Shown one piece after another: positions 9,714 through 18,720 of a stretch of DNA of 64,000 bases. A program made the position numbers and the translations under genes. Below the pieces are notes generated by a model, which saw only the letters and a list, made by a program, of their open reading frames with translations, searched no databases and had not been told where the DNA came from. This DNA is from Cristatella mucedo (lineage: Eukaryota > Bryozoa > Phylactolaemata > Cristatellidae), in assembly GCA_009760855.2 (NCBI GenBank), contig WPIO01000137.1, positions 934,001 through 998,000 of the forward strand, in the 5' to 3' direction. Each line of letters opens with the position of its first letter. The stretch's first letter is position 1.

Positions 9714-11252
9714 ATGGAACTACTTCGATCGGTGCCGAGTCCGAGCTTCAAGGCGAAGGCCATTCTCAGACTTGTCAGGAGTACGACCGGGCGATTGGCT
9801 GGCCTCTCCAATCGCAAATGTTTAGCTACCCTGGCGCTAGTCTCCGTCACTATCGGCGCACTGCTGGCGACGGTCGCTCAGCAGGGCGGAGATCGATTCT
9901 TTCACTCAGCACTCATGGCCCGCCCCAGCAGGCGCCTTCAGAGGGCGAGGCCGTCGGCGTTCACCGCCGACGCCTGGCTGCCCGAGTACCTCAACTACAC
10001 GGGCGAGCGCTGCGAGTGGCTACTGCAGGGCGATCCTGAGGAGAAGCAGAGCGTGAAGCGCTTCCTCAAAGCTCACAAGCGCTCGTTCTGGTGCCACAGG
10101 GACCGCGAACTCGGCAACGCGTCGTGCGAACAGCTTCGCACCGACGCCTACGGCGGGTACTCGCCGCTCGCGGACGAGCTCGACTTCCGGCTCGCCTACG
10201 CACTGCGCGTGCACGAGTGCGCCACGCAAGTCGAACTGCTCCTGCGCGCCATCTACTCGCCGCACAACTTTTACTGCATACACGCCGACGGCGGTGCAGC
10301 GCCGAGTTTCCTGGCCGCCATGCATCGGCTCGCCGAGTGCCTGCCCAACGTGCGTCTTGCGCCCGTCCGCGACGACTTCGTGTACCGCAGCGTCTCGCAA
10401 ATGGAGGCCGACGTGGAGTGCATGCACCTGGCGCAGCAGTCCGACGTCCCGTGGCGCTACTTTCTCAACGTCGCCGGCCAAGAGCTGCCGCTCAAGAGCA
10501 ACTACGAGCTGGTGCGAGAGCTGCGCGCTCTGAACGGCTCCAGTCACGTCAACGTCCACCTGGCGGCGGCGTCGAACCGCTACCGCTGGACGCACTCGTA
10601 CTGGTGCCGGGATCCGGACACGAACCGGACTCTCAGGTGTCAGCCGCCTCTAGCCCGCAAGCCGCCGCCTCCCGGACGCTTCCGCATTTGGAAGAGCTCG
10701 GCCTACGGCGCGTTCAGTCGAGCGTTCGTCGACTACATGCTGGAGCCGGGCGGCGTCGGCCGTCAGCTGTACGACTGGTTCAGCGACACGCTCTGCCCCG
10801 AGGAGCACTACTTCGCCACGCTCGTCGCCGCGCCCACCACGCCCGGCGGCTACTACGGCGAGCGAAAGACGCGAGCCGTGCAGTGGCGGTACAGCCGAGA
10901 CGGCGCATGCTCGGGTCGCTACGTGCGTGACGTGTGCATCTTCCGCTCGGGCGACTTGCCGCGCCTGCTGCGAAGTCCGTTCGCCTTCGCCAACAAGTTC
11001 TACTTCCAAGACGACCCGGTGGCCGTTCGCTGCCTCGTCGAGAGCGTGCAGCGTCGCAAGGCGCGGCCGGACAGGGCTCGGATCGCGTCTCTTCCACTGC
11101 CGCCGTTGTTGCCGCCTTCGTCTAACGCTGGGCTCGCCAATCGAGGTGGCCGCGCGCCGTCGCTCGGAACTGCGCCATACCAATTCGACGCCTACGACGG
11201 GCTGGCGACGACCGCAGCGAACTGGACCGCAATGTCGTCGGAAACGGGATAA
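9714..11252 (+). CDS. GT14 (Branch domain) beta-1,6-GlcNAc-transferase-like protein A
   Basis: This 512-aa single-exon protein has the layout of a Golgi type II glycosyltransferase: a basic cytosolic tail, a membrane anchor at about residues 36-55, a stem, and a GT14 catalytic domain from about 97 to 445. Family landmarks are ERC (100), FWC (127), CEQL (138), YALRVHECATQVELLLRAIY (162-181), CLPNVRLAP (209-217), WRYFLNVAGQELPLKSN (247-263), CRDPDTNRTLRC (298-309), DTLCPEEHYFATL (358-370) and FANKFYFQDDPVAVRCL (425-441). By family homology Glu363 or Glu364 is the catalytic base. Sequons occur at NYT, NAS, NGS and NRT. A Pro/Leu/Ala-rich tail of about 65 residues extends beyond the usual domain end. 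The start is firm: an in-frame TGA lies three codons upstream, and the ATG has G at -3 and +4. The likely role is adding branching GlcNAc to O-glycans using UDP-GlcNAc; the exact acceptor cannot be told. The gene is convergent with the next GT14 gene. Confidence 0.93.
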   Translation: MELLRSVPSPSFKAKAILRLVRSTTGRLAGLSNRKCLATLALVSVTIGALLATVAQQGGDRFFHSALMARPSRRLQRARPSAFTADAWLPEYLNYTGERCEWLLQGDPEEKQSVKRFLKAHKRSFWCHRDRELGNASCEQLRTDAYGGYSPLADELDFRLAYALRVHECATQVELLLRAIYSPHNFYCIHADGGAAPSFLAAMHRLAECLPNVRLAPVRDDFVYRSVSQMEADVECMHLAQQSDVPWRYFLNVAGQELPLKSNYELVRELRALNGSSHVNVHLAAASNRYRWTHSYWCRDPDTNRTLRCQPPLARKPPPPGRFRIWKSSAYGAFSRAFVDYMLEPGGVGRQLYDWFSDTLCPEEHYFATLVAAPTTPGGYYGERKTRAVQWRYSRDGACSGRYVRDVCIFRSGDLPRLLRSPFAFANKFYFQDDPVAVRCLVESVQRRKARPDRARIASLPLPPLLPPSSNAGLANRGGRAPSLGTAPYQFDAYDGLATTAANWTAMSSETG

Positions 11253-12463
11253 TCCGACGAACGAAGGCTGGCGCAGCCGGTCGGTAGAATGCAGAGTTCC
11301 TAGACACGTTAAATGTTTCAGCTGGGGTCCCTCGCTCGCTCTTTTACTATTGCTCCGAGTCGATGCTGTCAATGTCAATGCGCTGCTCGACAGTACACGT
11401 GCCCATTGTCTTCTCGCTTTCGGTTTACTGCCGCGTTCCCGTGGATTGCAGCAGTGGCCGGGGCCACTGTACTAGACTGCACTGGACTGCGATGCGAGCG
11501 CGCCGGCGTAAGAAACGTAGAAAACAGCGGGTCTAGTCTTGAAAAATAGCTCAGTGTACTCTGTGAGCCACGTTGGAGCTTCGAAAAACCAATTTCCGAT
11601 AGTTGCAGTGGCGAACGGAGGCTTGTCGTCTTAAGGGCAAGACTTGCACATATCTAAGCAGGCGGCAAAAACCTGCAAGATTTTCAAGTTGGCGTCGCTA
11701 GATCCACAGTTAATGAAAAATTGTAGCGTACAAGCTCTGTTGCAGTTCGACGCAAATTTGAATGTGACTCGGCGATAGACTGATGACGTAATTTCGACGT
11801 CGGTGACGGTCGGGAGCGTAGGAATACAGGGCGGACCGGGCTGCTGGCCCGCCTGTAGGTAGGTAGGTAGGTAGGGGAGCACCGACGCCGGTGCAAAGAT
11901 AAAAGGGGTGACTGCTCAATCGGCACCTGGCGGCAGAGTGGGGCTGTTCAGCTTGCCGCAGTGATACAATTGCTTTGCATTTAAACATAGAATGAACGGT
12001 AACTAGCGGAATTTCTAGAGCTCTGCTATGCCAATTCGCATGCCGGCCCCCCCGGCAGCACTCCTGCAACGGCCTGCACTATGCTGGATTCAATGTAACG
12101 GTATTGCGCTGCAATATATTAGCTCAAGATTTAAGCTTCACGTCACAGATTTGCGGTCGATTTCGCTCAAGACTAGTCGGGATTGCGGCAATGCTACGCT
12201 GCTGCACGAGAGAGGAAGCACCGATGCTGCGGCTAACCTCCGCCGAATGTAAGGCGCTGCACTGCAATGGCCGCGTCGCGCTCGGCTAGCGAGCGGAGGG
12301 CGAGCGGGAGGCGCATACTTTTAAATACCGGCGGCAGATCGTCGGCGTGGGGATGACGCTCAAAGCTGACGCGCCAGAACCCGACCATCACGAGGCGGCC
12401 GCCGACGAGACGCCGCGCGTGCGGCGCGCGCAACGTCACACTGGCCGATCCGACGGAATCGTC
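11253..12463. other. intergenic region between convergent GT14 genes
   Basis: This 1.2-kb region should hold the 3' ends of both GT14 genes. By eye I find no canonical AATAAA on either strand. It contains a short (GTAG)n run at about 11857-11876. Short reading frames here have no recognisable motif. Confidence 0.5.
11857..11876 (+). repeat. (GTAG)n short tandem repeat
   Basis: Five units of GTAG in the GT14 intergenic region. Confidence 0.8.
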
Positions 12464-14170
12464 TCAGGCGGCTGCGGCGTCCGCGCCTGCCCTCGGCGCA
12501 GACGCCGCCGCCGCCCGAGGTGACGAGGACGCGCGCGCTCGCTCCGCCACCCGGTCCGCCTGCGTCCGGTTGATCACGCTCTCAGCCATGCACTGCAGAG
12601 CGACAGGGTCGACGTCGTAGCGGAACTTGTTGGCGATCGCTTGCTGCTGCTCCACCAGCCACGGCGCGTCGCCGACGCCGTAGACGCACACCTGGCGAAC
12701 GTAGCGACCGCTGCACCGCTTCCTGCCGCCGAGCCAGGCCACGGCTCGCGACGTTGGCGGCTTGTCCTGCGGCTGCTGATGCTGCGGCGGCGGCGAGCCC
12801 ATTGACGACCAACTGCGTTGGGCGTTGCTGCCGCTAGCAGCGTCGGGCTTGCGGCTGCCGCCGCCGTCGTCGTAGCCGCCGGGCGCGTTACGCAGCCGCG
12901 CCAGCGTGGCAAAGAAGTGCTCCTCCGGCGCGAACGTGTCCTTGAACCACTCGTACAGCTCAGCAGCGGGGCCTCGCGGAGCCACGGCGTACTCGGCGAA
13001 GGCGCGGCTAAAGAAGCCGTACGCCAGACCCTTGTAGACGGTGACGCGCCCCGGCGGCGGCTTCTTGACGAGGCGCGGCAGGTCGCAAAGGCGAGTGCGA
13101 TTCGTATACAGGTCAGCGCACCAGAACCGATAGCGGTAGCGGTAGCGGTACAGCGGCCGGAGCGTGCTCTTAATGTCGTTCGAACCGTTGTAGCGCCGCA
13201 GAAGTCGCACCAGCTCCAGGTTTGTGCGCAGCGGAAGCTCCTGGCCGGCAATGTTGAGGAAGTAGCGCCAGGGCGGCGCCGCCGCCGCCGCCGGGACGGC
13301 GAGCAGCAGCCGCATGCAGGCGAGGTCGGCGCGAAGCTGCGACGCACTGGCATAGACGAAGTCCTCGTCCGGAGGCGCCACGTACACGTTGGGCAGGCAG
13401 CTGGCCACGTGGCGCATGGCGGCGATGACGTCGGCGCCGGCCTTGGCGTCCACGTGCACGCAGTAGACGTTCTGCGGTTCGTAGACGGAGCGAAGCAGCA
13501 GCTCGGCCTGGACGGCGCACGTGTGCATGCGCAGCCCGAACGCCAGCGGAAAGGCGGCGCCCTCGGCAGTCGACGGCGCCGACGTGTAGCCGGCAGCCGC
13601 GAGCTCGTCGCACGAGACCTTGGCCAGCGTTCGGTCGCCGTCGGTGCAGACGAAGTTTCGCTTGTTTCTGCGGACGAACTGCGCCGCCTTCGACGTGTCG
13701 TAGCGGCTTCCGTTCAGGATCCTCTCGCATCTCGCGCCGGCGGAACGGGCAAAGTCCGGAAACCATCGCTGCGCTACAGCAGCCGCCGCCGCTGCCGCAG
13801 CAGCAGCAGTGGCTGATGGGGCCGCCGCAGCAGACGCCGGCAAAGCGCTGACGCGCGCGCTCGCTAACGAAGGCGAATCGCGGCCGCGAATAGCTTTGTC
13901 GCTGCCCCGAGCGCGGAGGACGGGCGAGGCGATGGCCGATCTGTGCGAAGCGCTTCCGTTGGCGGTTCTTTCGCTCGCGCTCGCTACGCGGCCGCCGTCG
14001 TACGCTGAAATGCCAAACGGGACGGCGAGCAGCGGCGGAGAGGGCGCGCCGAACCGATAGATCAGTGCGAAGGTCAGTGTCGCCGACGCCGCCAGAGACA
14101 GACGTACGGCGAGGTTTCGGCGGCAGCGCTGCACTTGGAGGCGGCGGACGGCGGCGGCAATGCACGGCAT
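12464..14170 (-). CDS. GT14 (Branch domain) beta-1,6-GlcNAc-transferase-like protein B
   Basis: This 568-aa single-exon type II membrane protein is a paralogue of the convergent gene to its left. A hydrophobic anchor at about 20-38 follows a basic tail. The stem (about 50-134) is rich in Ala and Ser and includes a run of ten alanines (122-131). The catalytic domain shows WFPDF (136), ERIL (149), FVC (175), CDEL (187), FGLRMHTCAVQAELLLRSVY (211-230), CLPNVYVAP (258-266), WRYFLNIAGQELPLRTN (301-317), YTNRTRLC (355-362), FAPEEHFFATL (413-423; probable catalytic Glu416 or Glu417) and IANKFRYDVDPVALQCM (512-528). About 45 extra residues rich in Gly, Ser, Pro and Gln (432-476) sit between the catalytic motif and the last subdomain. 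RYRYRYRF (342-349) comes from a small codon repeat. An in-frame TGA six codons upstream supports this start. It probably acts in the Golgi on O-glycans, by family inference only. Confidence 0.93.
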   Translation of the reverse strand: MPCIAAAVRRLQVQRCRRNLAVRLSLAASATLTFALIYRFGAPSPPLLAVPFGISAYDGGRVASASERTANGSASHRSAIASPVLRARGSDKAIRGRDSPSLASARVSALPASAAAAPSATAAAAAAAAAAVAQRWFPDFARSAGARCERILNGSRYDTSKAAQFVRRNKRNFVCTDGDRTLAKVSCDELAAAGYTSAPSTAEGAAFPLAFGLRMHTCAVQAELLLRSVYEPQNVYCVHVDAKAGADVIAAMRHVASCLPNVYVAPPDEDFVYASASQLRADLACMRLLLAVPAAAAAPPWRYFLNIAGQELPLRTNLELVRLLRRYNGSNDIKSTLRPLYRYRYRYRFWCADLYTNRTRLCDLPRLVKKPPPGRVTVYKGLAYGFFSRAFAEYAVAPRGPAAELYEWFKDTFAPEEHFFATLARLRNAPGGYDDGGGSRKPDAASGSNAQRSWSSMGSPPPQHQQPQDKPPTSRAVAWLGGRKRCSGRYVRQVCVYGVGDAPWLVEQQQAIANKFRYDVDPVALQCMAESVINRTQADRVAERARASSSPRAAAASAPRAGADAAAA

Positions 14171-14719
14171 CCGACGCCTTGCCAGTGCTCAGTCGCCGCG
14201 AGAGCCGTGGGCCTGCAATGACCGGAAGTCGAGGAACTCGAGCCGCCGGAGCCGTCGGTTTCGGAAATTCTCCGGCCGCCTACGAAGCGGCCGCAGCAGG
14301 ATTCTTGCGGCGGCGCGGCTATGCGGCTTCTAAAAATGGCTGCAGGGCGCCTCTTGTGGCGTGTGAAGACGGCGGCTCTCGCGGCCGAGGTTGTAGGGTG
14401 AGAGCGCCTGCCGGCTGTGAATGCACTCGGGTCGGCTCGTCGGTTCGGGGAGGGCAGGGCCGTCCTCCAGCTCCACCCTTCTTATCGCCCCACGCCCTGG
14501 AAGTAGGAAGAAAGCCGCCGGGGTTTCCCTGCTCGAATATAAAAGTAACTATTACGGCTGCACGAACACTGACGAATCGTTTATTTTTCACGTTGATGTG
14601 CAATAAATCGTTAGAACATTTTGTGCGTTAAAATATTTCTTCGATTTTTATTTTCGAATACACGTATACATATATTTACGTGCATTTGCGTGCACATGTA
14701 TGCATTTATGTAAGCACGC
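14171..14719. other. upstream region of GT14 gene B
   Basis: The GC-rich composition continues to about 14530 and then falls sharply. The region probably includes the gene B promoter (reading leftward), but no TATA element stands out. AATAAA occurs at 14602 on the plus strand without an assignable gene. Confidence 0.4.
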
Positions 14720-14798
14720 ATGTATGTATGTATGTATGTATGTATGTATGTATGTATGTATGTATGTATGTATGTATGTATGTATGTATGTATGTATT
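14720..14798 (+). repeat. (ATGT)n microsatellite
   Basis: A nearly perfect tetranucleotide array of about 19 units. Confidence 0.97.
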
Positions 14799-15069
14799 AA
14801 GTAAGCATATAGTCTTTCTTTCGTCTAGTTGGTTTTCGTTAGAGATCTCTGCTGCCTTGCGGTCGCACATGCTCGACCGCTCCTTTGGTAACCCGATCGT
14901 GGAGCGAATGACCCGGAAGTCCTGGCCCGGATTACGTGTGACGCTGAGCAATGCGTTCGCCTTGCAGCTAGTATTGAGAAGCAGAGCAACTGCTTCGTCG
15001 AGGGCGCTGCGCTTGAGAACTGCACACCGAGTTTCGCTGCACCTTTACCTAACGGACAATGGCCATTGT

Positions 15070-15155
15070 CAGCTGATTTAACCGCCTCATCTACGTGGCG
15101 GCAGAAGAGTTTTAGCGGCTATCGCCACCACTTTCAGTGGATGATATAGGATCGC
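15070..15155 (-). mobile_element. tRNA-derived SINE, 3' half only (copy 2)
   Basis: Read on the minus strand, the block matches the SINE body and tail: GCGATCCTATATC, CCACTGAAAGTGGTGGCGAT, AGCCG, CTCTTCTG and GTTAAATCAGCTGA. The tRNA-like left half is absent. Confidence 0.6.
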
Positions 15156-15884
15156 TGAAGATAAATAATGATAAAGATAAATAAAGATAAAGGACCGTTG
15201 AGAAGTCTCGAAGCCATCACCAGGGGAGTGAAGACCGAGCTTATTAATCCTGAGGTCAGCGACGCCGCGGTACTGACCGGACGCGGCGAAGGCGGCTGCT
15301 GGGAGTTTGTGCGCGGACAGTTCGACTTAAGTCGCAGTCAGAAGTCCCATGCTAGGGCGAGCAGTCTGAGCAGTCCCTATTTTGCCCAGGGGCTAAGGTA
15401 CTCGTTTTTTTACAGATTGACCACGTGCGCTCGATCCCTGCGGCATTTGAAAAGCACTTGGATGGACATGCGCTCTTAGGGCACTATAAAAATGACTCAG
15501 AATTATAGGAATAGTATTGCAAAAATTAGTAGTATTATTAGTATAACAATATTATTAATAATTATGTTAATATTACATAATTATAGTAATGCTATTTATT
15601 ATTATTATTAAAAAGCATTTATAATACCACGAGGCCGCTCATTTTAACACTACCCAAGAGTGAGCCGCACGACGGCCGTTTGTTTGACTCTGTCCGCCGT
15701 TGAGTCCACGGTCGTGGTTAACTAATCTGCGAACTCTTTGATCGCCTTCGTCAGCGGTAATATATTTGACCAGAGTCCGACCCCCTTCCAAAGTGCACCT
15801 TCATAATAGCCGCCAATTCTATGCGGATTTAGTTAGGCACGATCCCCGGTTCGGTGGCGTTCTGCGAAAGATAAGTCACCAAGT
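15156..15884. other. no gene seen; AT-rich ATT/AAT stretch
   Basis: The part from 15500 to 15630 is dominated by ATT and TAAT words and may be the remnant of a LINE tail. The rest is unique. A 103-codon frame at 15168-15479 has no recognisable motif. Confidence 0.4.
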
Positions 15885-16742
15885 CCACATCCGATAAGTC
15901 TTTAACCGCTCCAAGATTAGCTCCTAATGATCCCTGTGATGATCTAGCTGATCGCCTCTCGTCAATAACGTAGAGGATATCAGAGAGTCCATAACCAAGA
16001 TGGCAGCATTGCTCCTAGAATGCTGTCACTCAATTCCATGCGCAGCACCTTAATGTCTACATTCAAGAAGGTCACTAGTGACCTCGTCCTGAAGTATATA
16101 TCTTAAGCGAGGAAGACAACTCTGGATCCTCTTCCGGCTGTCCTAATTCTAATAATTAATACATTGATCTGCTTATGCCATGCATAACTAACATCAGAAA
16201 TATGCCATTAGCCTAAGGTCACGTTCCTGAACCTTTCTAAGGGGTCTTTGTAAGACCAATATTCAAGAAAACAACACTTGACCAAGAGAACTTGAGCAAC
16301 TACTGCCCAGTCTCCATTCTACCGCTCCTATTAAAGACACTAGAACCAGTCGTGGCAGACCAACTGAACTCATTATGAAACTTCAAACCTTGCAAGTAAG
16401 TACCAGTCTGGTTTTGGAGGCAATCAGTCCACTGAGCCAGCTTTGCTTCGGATGTACAGCGACCTACCTAGGAATGCAGACATAGGTAGAGTATATCAGC
16501 CTGTTTTGCTCAATCTTTCGGAAGCTTTTGATACCACCGTATCCCCAAGTTCTTCTTGAGCATCCATCATGTCGCCTGGGAATCGCTGGCACCGCATTCC
16601 AATTGCTCAGATCTTATCTCAATGGGAAACTCCAGAGTATTGATGTGAATGGACAAAGATCACCCAAGGAACTCCTGAAATATGGAGTAATTCAGGACAC
16701 TGTGCTTTGTCTCGTTCTTTTTTGACAGTTTATACTCTCCTT

Positions 16743-17042
16743 ATAATAATAATAATAATAATAATAATGTACTTGATAAAGCGCCCTCAGAGAACTTAAT
16801 CTCTTTCTAGGCGCTTTACATTTGCTGCAAAGGGAAATGCAATTGAATGGTAAGTAAAATCATGCTTGAAAAACAAACAAAATGAATAACATGGTTAGGG
16901 GTGACATGCACAGGGTCTGCATGCAAATGTGGTTAGTGGCAGCATGCACAGTGTCAGCACGCATAAGCACGTGAAGGACGAATCTCAGGGACCCACTAAA
17001 TGCTGTCCTAAATAGGTGTGTTTTTAAGTTCCCGTTCCAAGT
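16743..17042 (-). mobile_element. nested L2-like LINE 3' fragment, first insert
   Basis: This 0.3-kb minus-strand 3' fragment contains an (ATA)n tail, the hairpin and the tandem UTR units. It sits in the reverse transcriptase region of the older plus-strand copy. TCCTT occurs on both sides (16738-16742 and 17043-17047), consistent with a short target-site duplication. The last 8-10 bp before the right repeat are not LINE sequence. Confidence 0.88.
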
Positions 17043-17230
17043 TCCTTCTCGCAGATGTGATTGTCTAGCTCAATCAAGGCTTCCACTTCTGTGCAGATGA
17101 CACTCAGTTGTACCTAGTGTTTTGATTGCTCTCAGCCCTCAAATCAGCCCAATTCTCTAAACTCCCTTGGTACATATATTGATGGAATCCACACACGGAT
17201 GACAGCAAACGTTATTAAATTGATTGATAA

Positions 17231-17485
17231 TTTTAATAATAACAATACACTTGATATAGCTTCTTCATGCAACTCAATCTCATTCTAGGCGCTTTACAAT
17301 TGCTGCCAAGGAAGCACGATCAAATAGTTAATTGTAGCATAATAATTAAACAACTAGAATAACGAGGTTAGGAGTGACATGCACAGGGTCAGCATGGAAG
17401 TGTCGTTAGTGGCAGCATGCACCAGTGTCAGCACGCATGGGAACATAAAGGACGACTCACAGGAACCACTAAATGATTTCGTAAA
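17231..17485 (-). mobile_element. nested L2-like LINE 3' fragment, second insert
   Basis: This diverged minus-strand 3' fragment of 255 bp is flanked by TAAATTGATTGATAA (17216-17230) and TAAATTGAATGATGA (17486-17500), a target duplication of about 15 bp with 13 matches. The host LINE reads on across it, from the block encoding the window after the catalytic motif to the segment beginning AATGATGATAAAACC. Confidence 0.88.
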
Positions 17486-18445
17486 TAAATTGAATGATGA
17501 TAAAACCATCGTGCTAGTTATGGGCAAACCAACGTGATTAGGAAATTGGAAAGGCTAACGGTCAAAATCGGCTCTGCAAGCCTATCTCCAATTTAATTTG
17601 CATGAAATCTATGTGTCATGTTCAAAAATAACCTTTCACTAGACGACCACATCAGCTCCATAGTCAAGTCCACTAATTTTCAGTTACATGACATTGCTAA
17701 AATTTGGGCTAGTTCAGAGAGGGAAACTACATTAAAACTCTTCCATGCACTTACGACATGCCGTCTTGACTTCTTTTACTCACTGCTTGTTGGTCTACCG
17801 ATCTCTACACTCAGGCACGCACAGCTGGTGCAAACTCAGCAGCCAGGCTCATCTGTCGTGAGCTTTGCAGTTGCCACATGACACCACTTCTCGACCACCA
17901 TCGGCTCACAGTCAAGCAACGCATTGGATTAGAGGTTTAGTCACTCACTATTAAGTTCCTTCATTCTTTGGCTGTAGCCTAGCTACCAGTTCTACTTTCT
18001 GGCCAAGCTAAGCATCGTACCACCCCCGTTTTGGAATCTAACCGTTTACCCATAACTTGTAGAAGTCTCAAATCCGTTAGAGACTGAGCCTCAAGTTTAT
18101 ATGCTCCTAAAGTCAGGAACTCATTCTCGACTTGAGTCACGTCATCTCTTGACTGGTCCACCTTTAAGAAGAAACTAAAGACGCATCTGTTAATCACGGC
18201 ATTTAGTGGGTCACTATGATTCGTTCTTCATGTACATATGCATGCTGATACTGCTCCTGCTGCCACTAACCACACTTGCCTGTTGACCCTCTGCATGTCG
18301 CCCCTAACCATGTCATTCTTGTTGTTTATTGATCATGTGACTAATATTCATTTGATAATGCTTCATTTGCAGCAAATGTAACGTGCCTAGAAAGAGTTCT
18401 CCGAGGGAGCTATAACAAATGTATTATTATTATTATTATTATTAT

Positions 18446-18720
18446 ATAGCCCCCAAAAGTAAATTAAATATATTTCCAGGTACTTAACCTGTGAGTTGCA
18501 GGAAGGTTGCAATTGTTTAGGGATACTATTTGCAGTAGTAGCAAGGGTGAGCACGCATTGACTAGTATACAGGGACCCAGTATAGGCCACATGGAATAAT
18601 TTTGTTTCCACATCCCTTAAAAAACTGTTCAGTCAAGAAATGCCGTGACGTCTGTCGGGAGTGAGTTCCAGGCTGAGGCAGTATATGACTTAAGGACTTG
18701 GCCTCCATATTTGGAGACGT
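18446..18720 (-). mobile_element. diverged L2-like LINE 3' fragment
   Basis: It abuts the (ATT)n tail of the preceding plus-strand copy, so the two stand tail to tail. GGGACCCAGTATAGGCC, CGGGAGTGAGTTCCAGGCT and CGGCCTCCA-like words correspond to the last coding block and early 3' UTR of the family, but divergence is greater than elsewhere. It may be a sister subfamily. Confidence 0.65.

Larger units (their letters stand above)
15885..18445 (+). mobile_element. old L2-like LINE carrying two nested LINE inserts
   Basis: This heavily mutated plus-strand copy starts near the region before the reverse transcriptase (a remnant of SQISSLPDDPRDDLADR) and runs to an (ATT)n tail at 18421-18445. The fingers, motif A and motif B regions are readable only in pieces up to 16742. 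The element resumes at 17043 (TCTCGCAGATGTGATT), is interrupted again at 17231-17485, and continues through the C-terminal block (17618-17881 keeps LSLDDHISSIVKS) and the 3' UTR. Removing the two inserts gives colinearity with the copies at 34 and 50 kb. Confidence 0.9.

Noticed and set aside
10020-10595. Long minus-strand open frame opposite GT14 gene A, and other long frames inside both GT14 genes
   Set aside because: They are shadows caused by high GC at third codon positions. The sense frames carry the conserved GT14 motifs and the shadows carry none.
12818-13816. 332-codon plus-strand frame opposite GT14 gene B
   Set aside because: It is Arg/Val/Gly-rich, without motifs, and fully antisense to a well-supported gene.
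14680-15081. 133-codon frame with repeated Met-Tyr-Val-Cys
   Set aside because: Its first part is the (ATGT)n microsatellite and the remainder has no motif.
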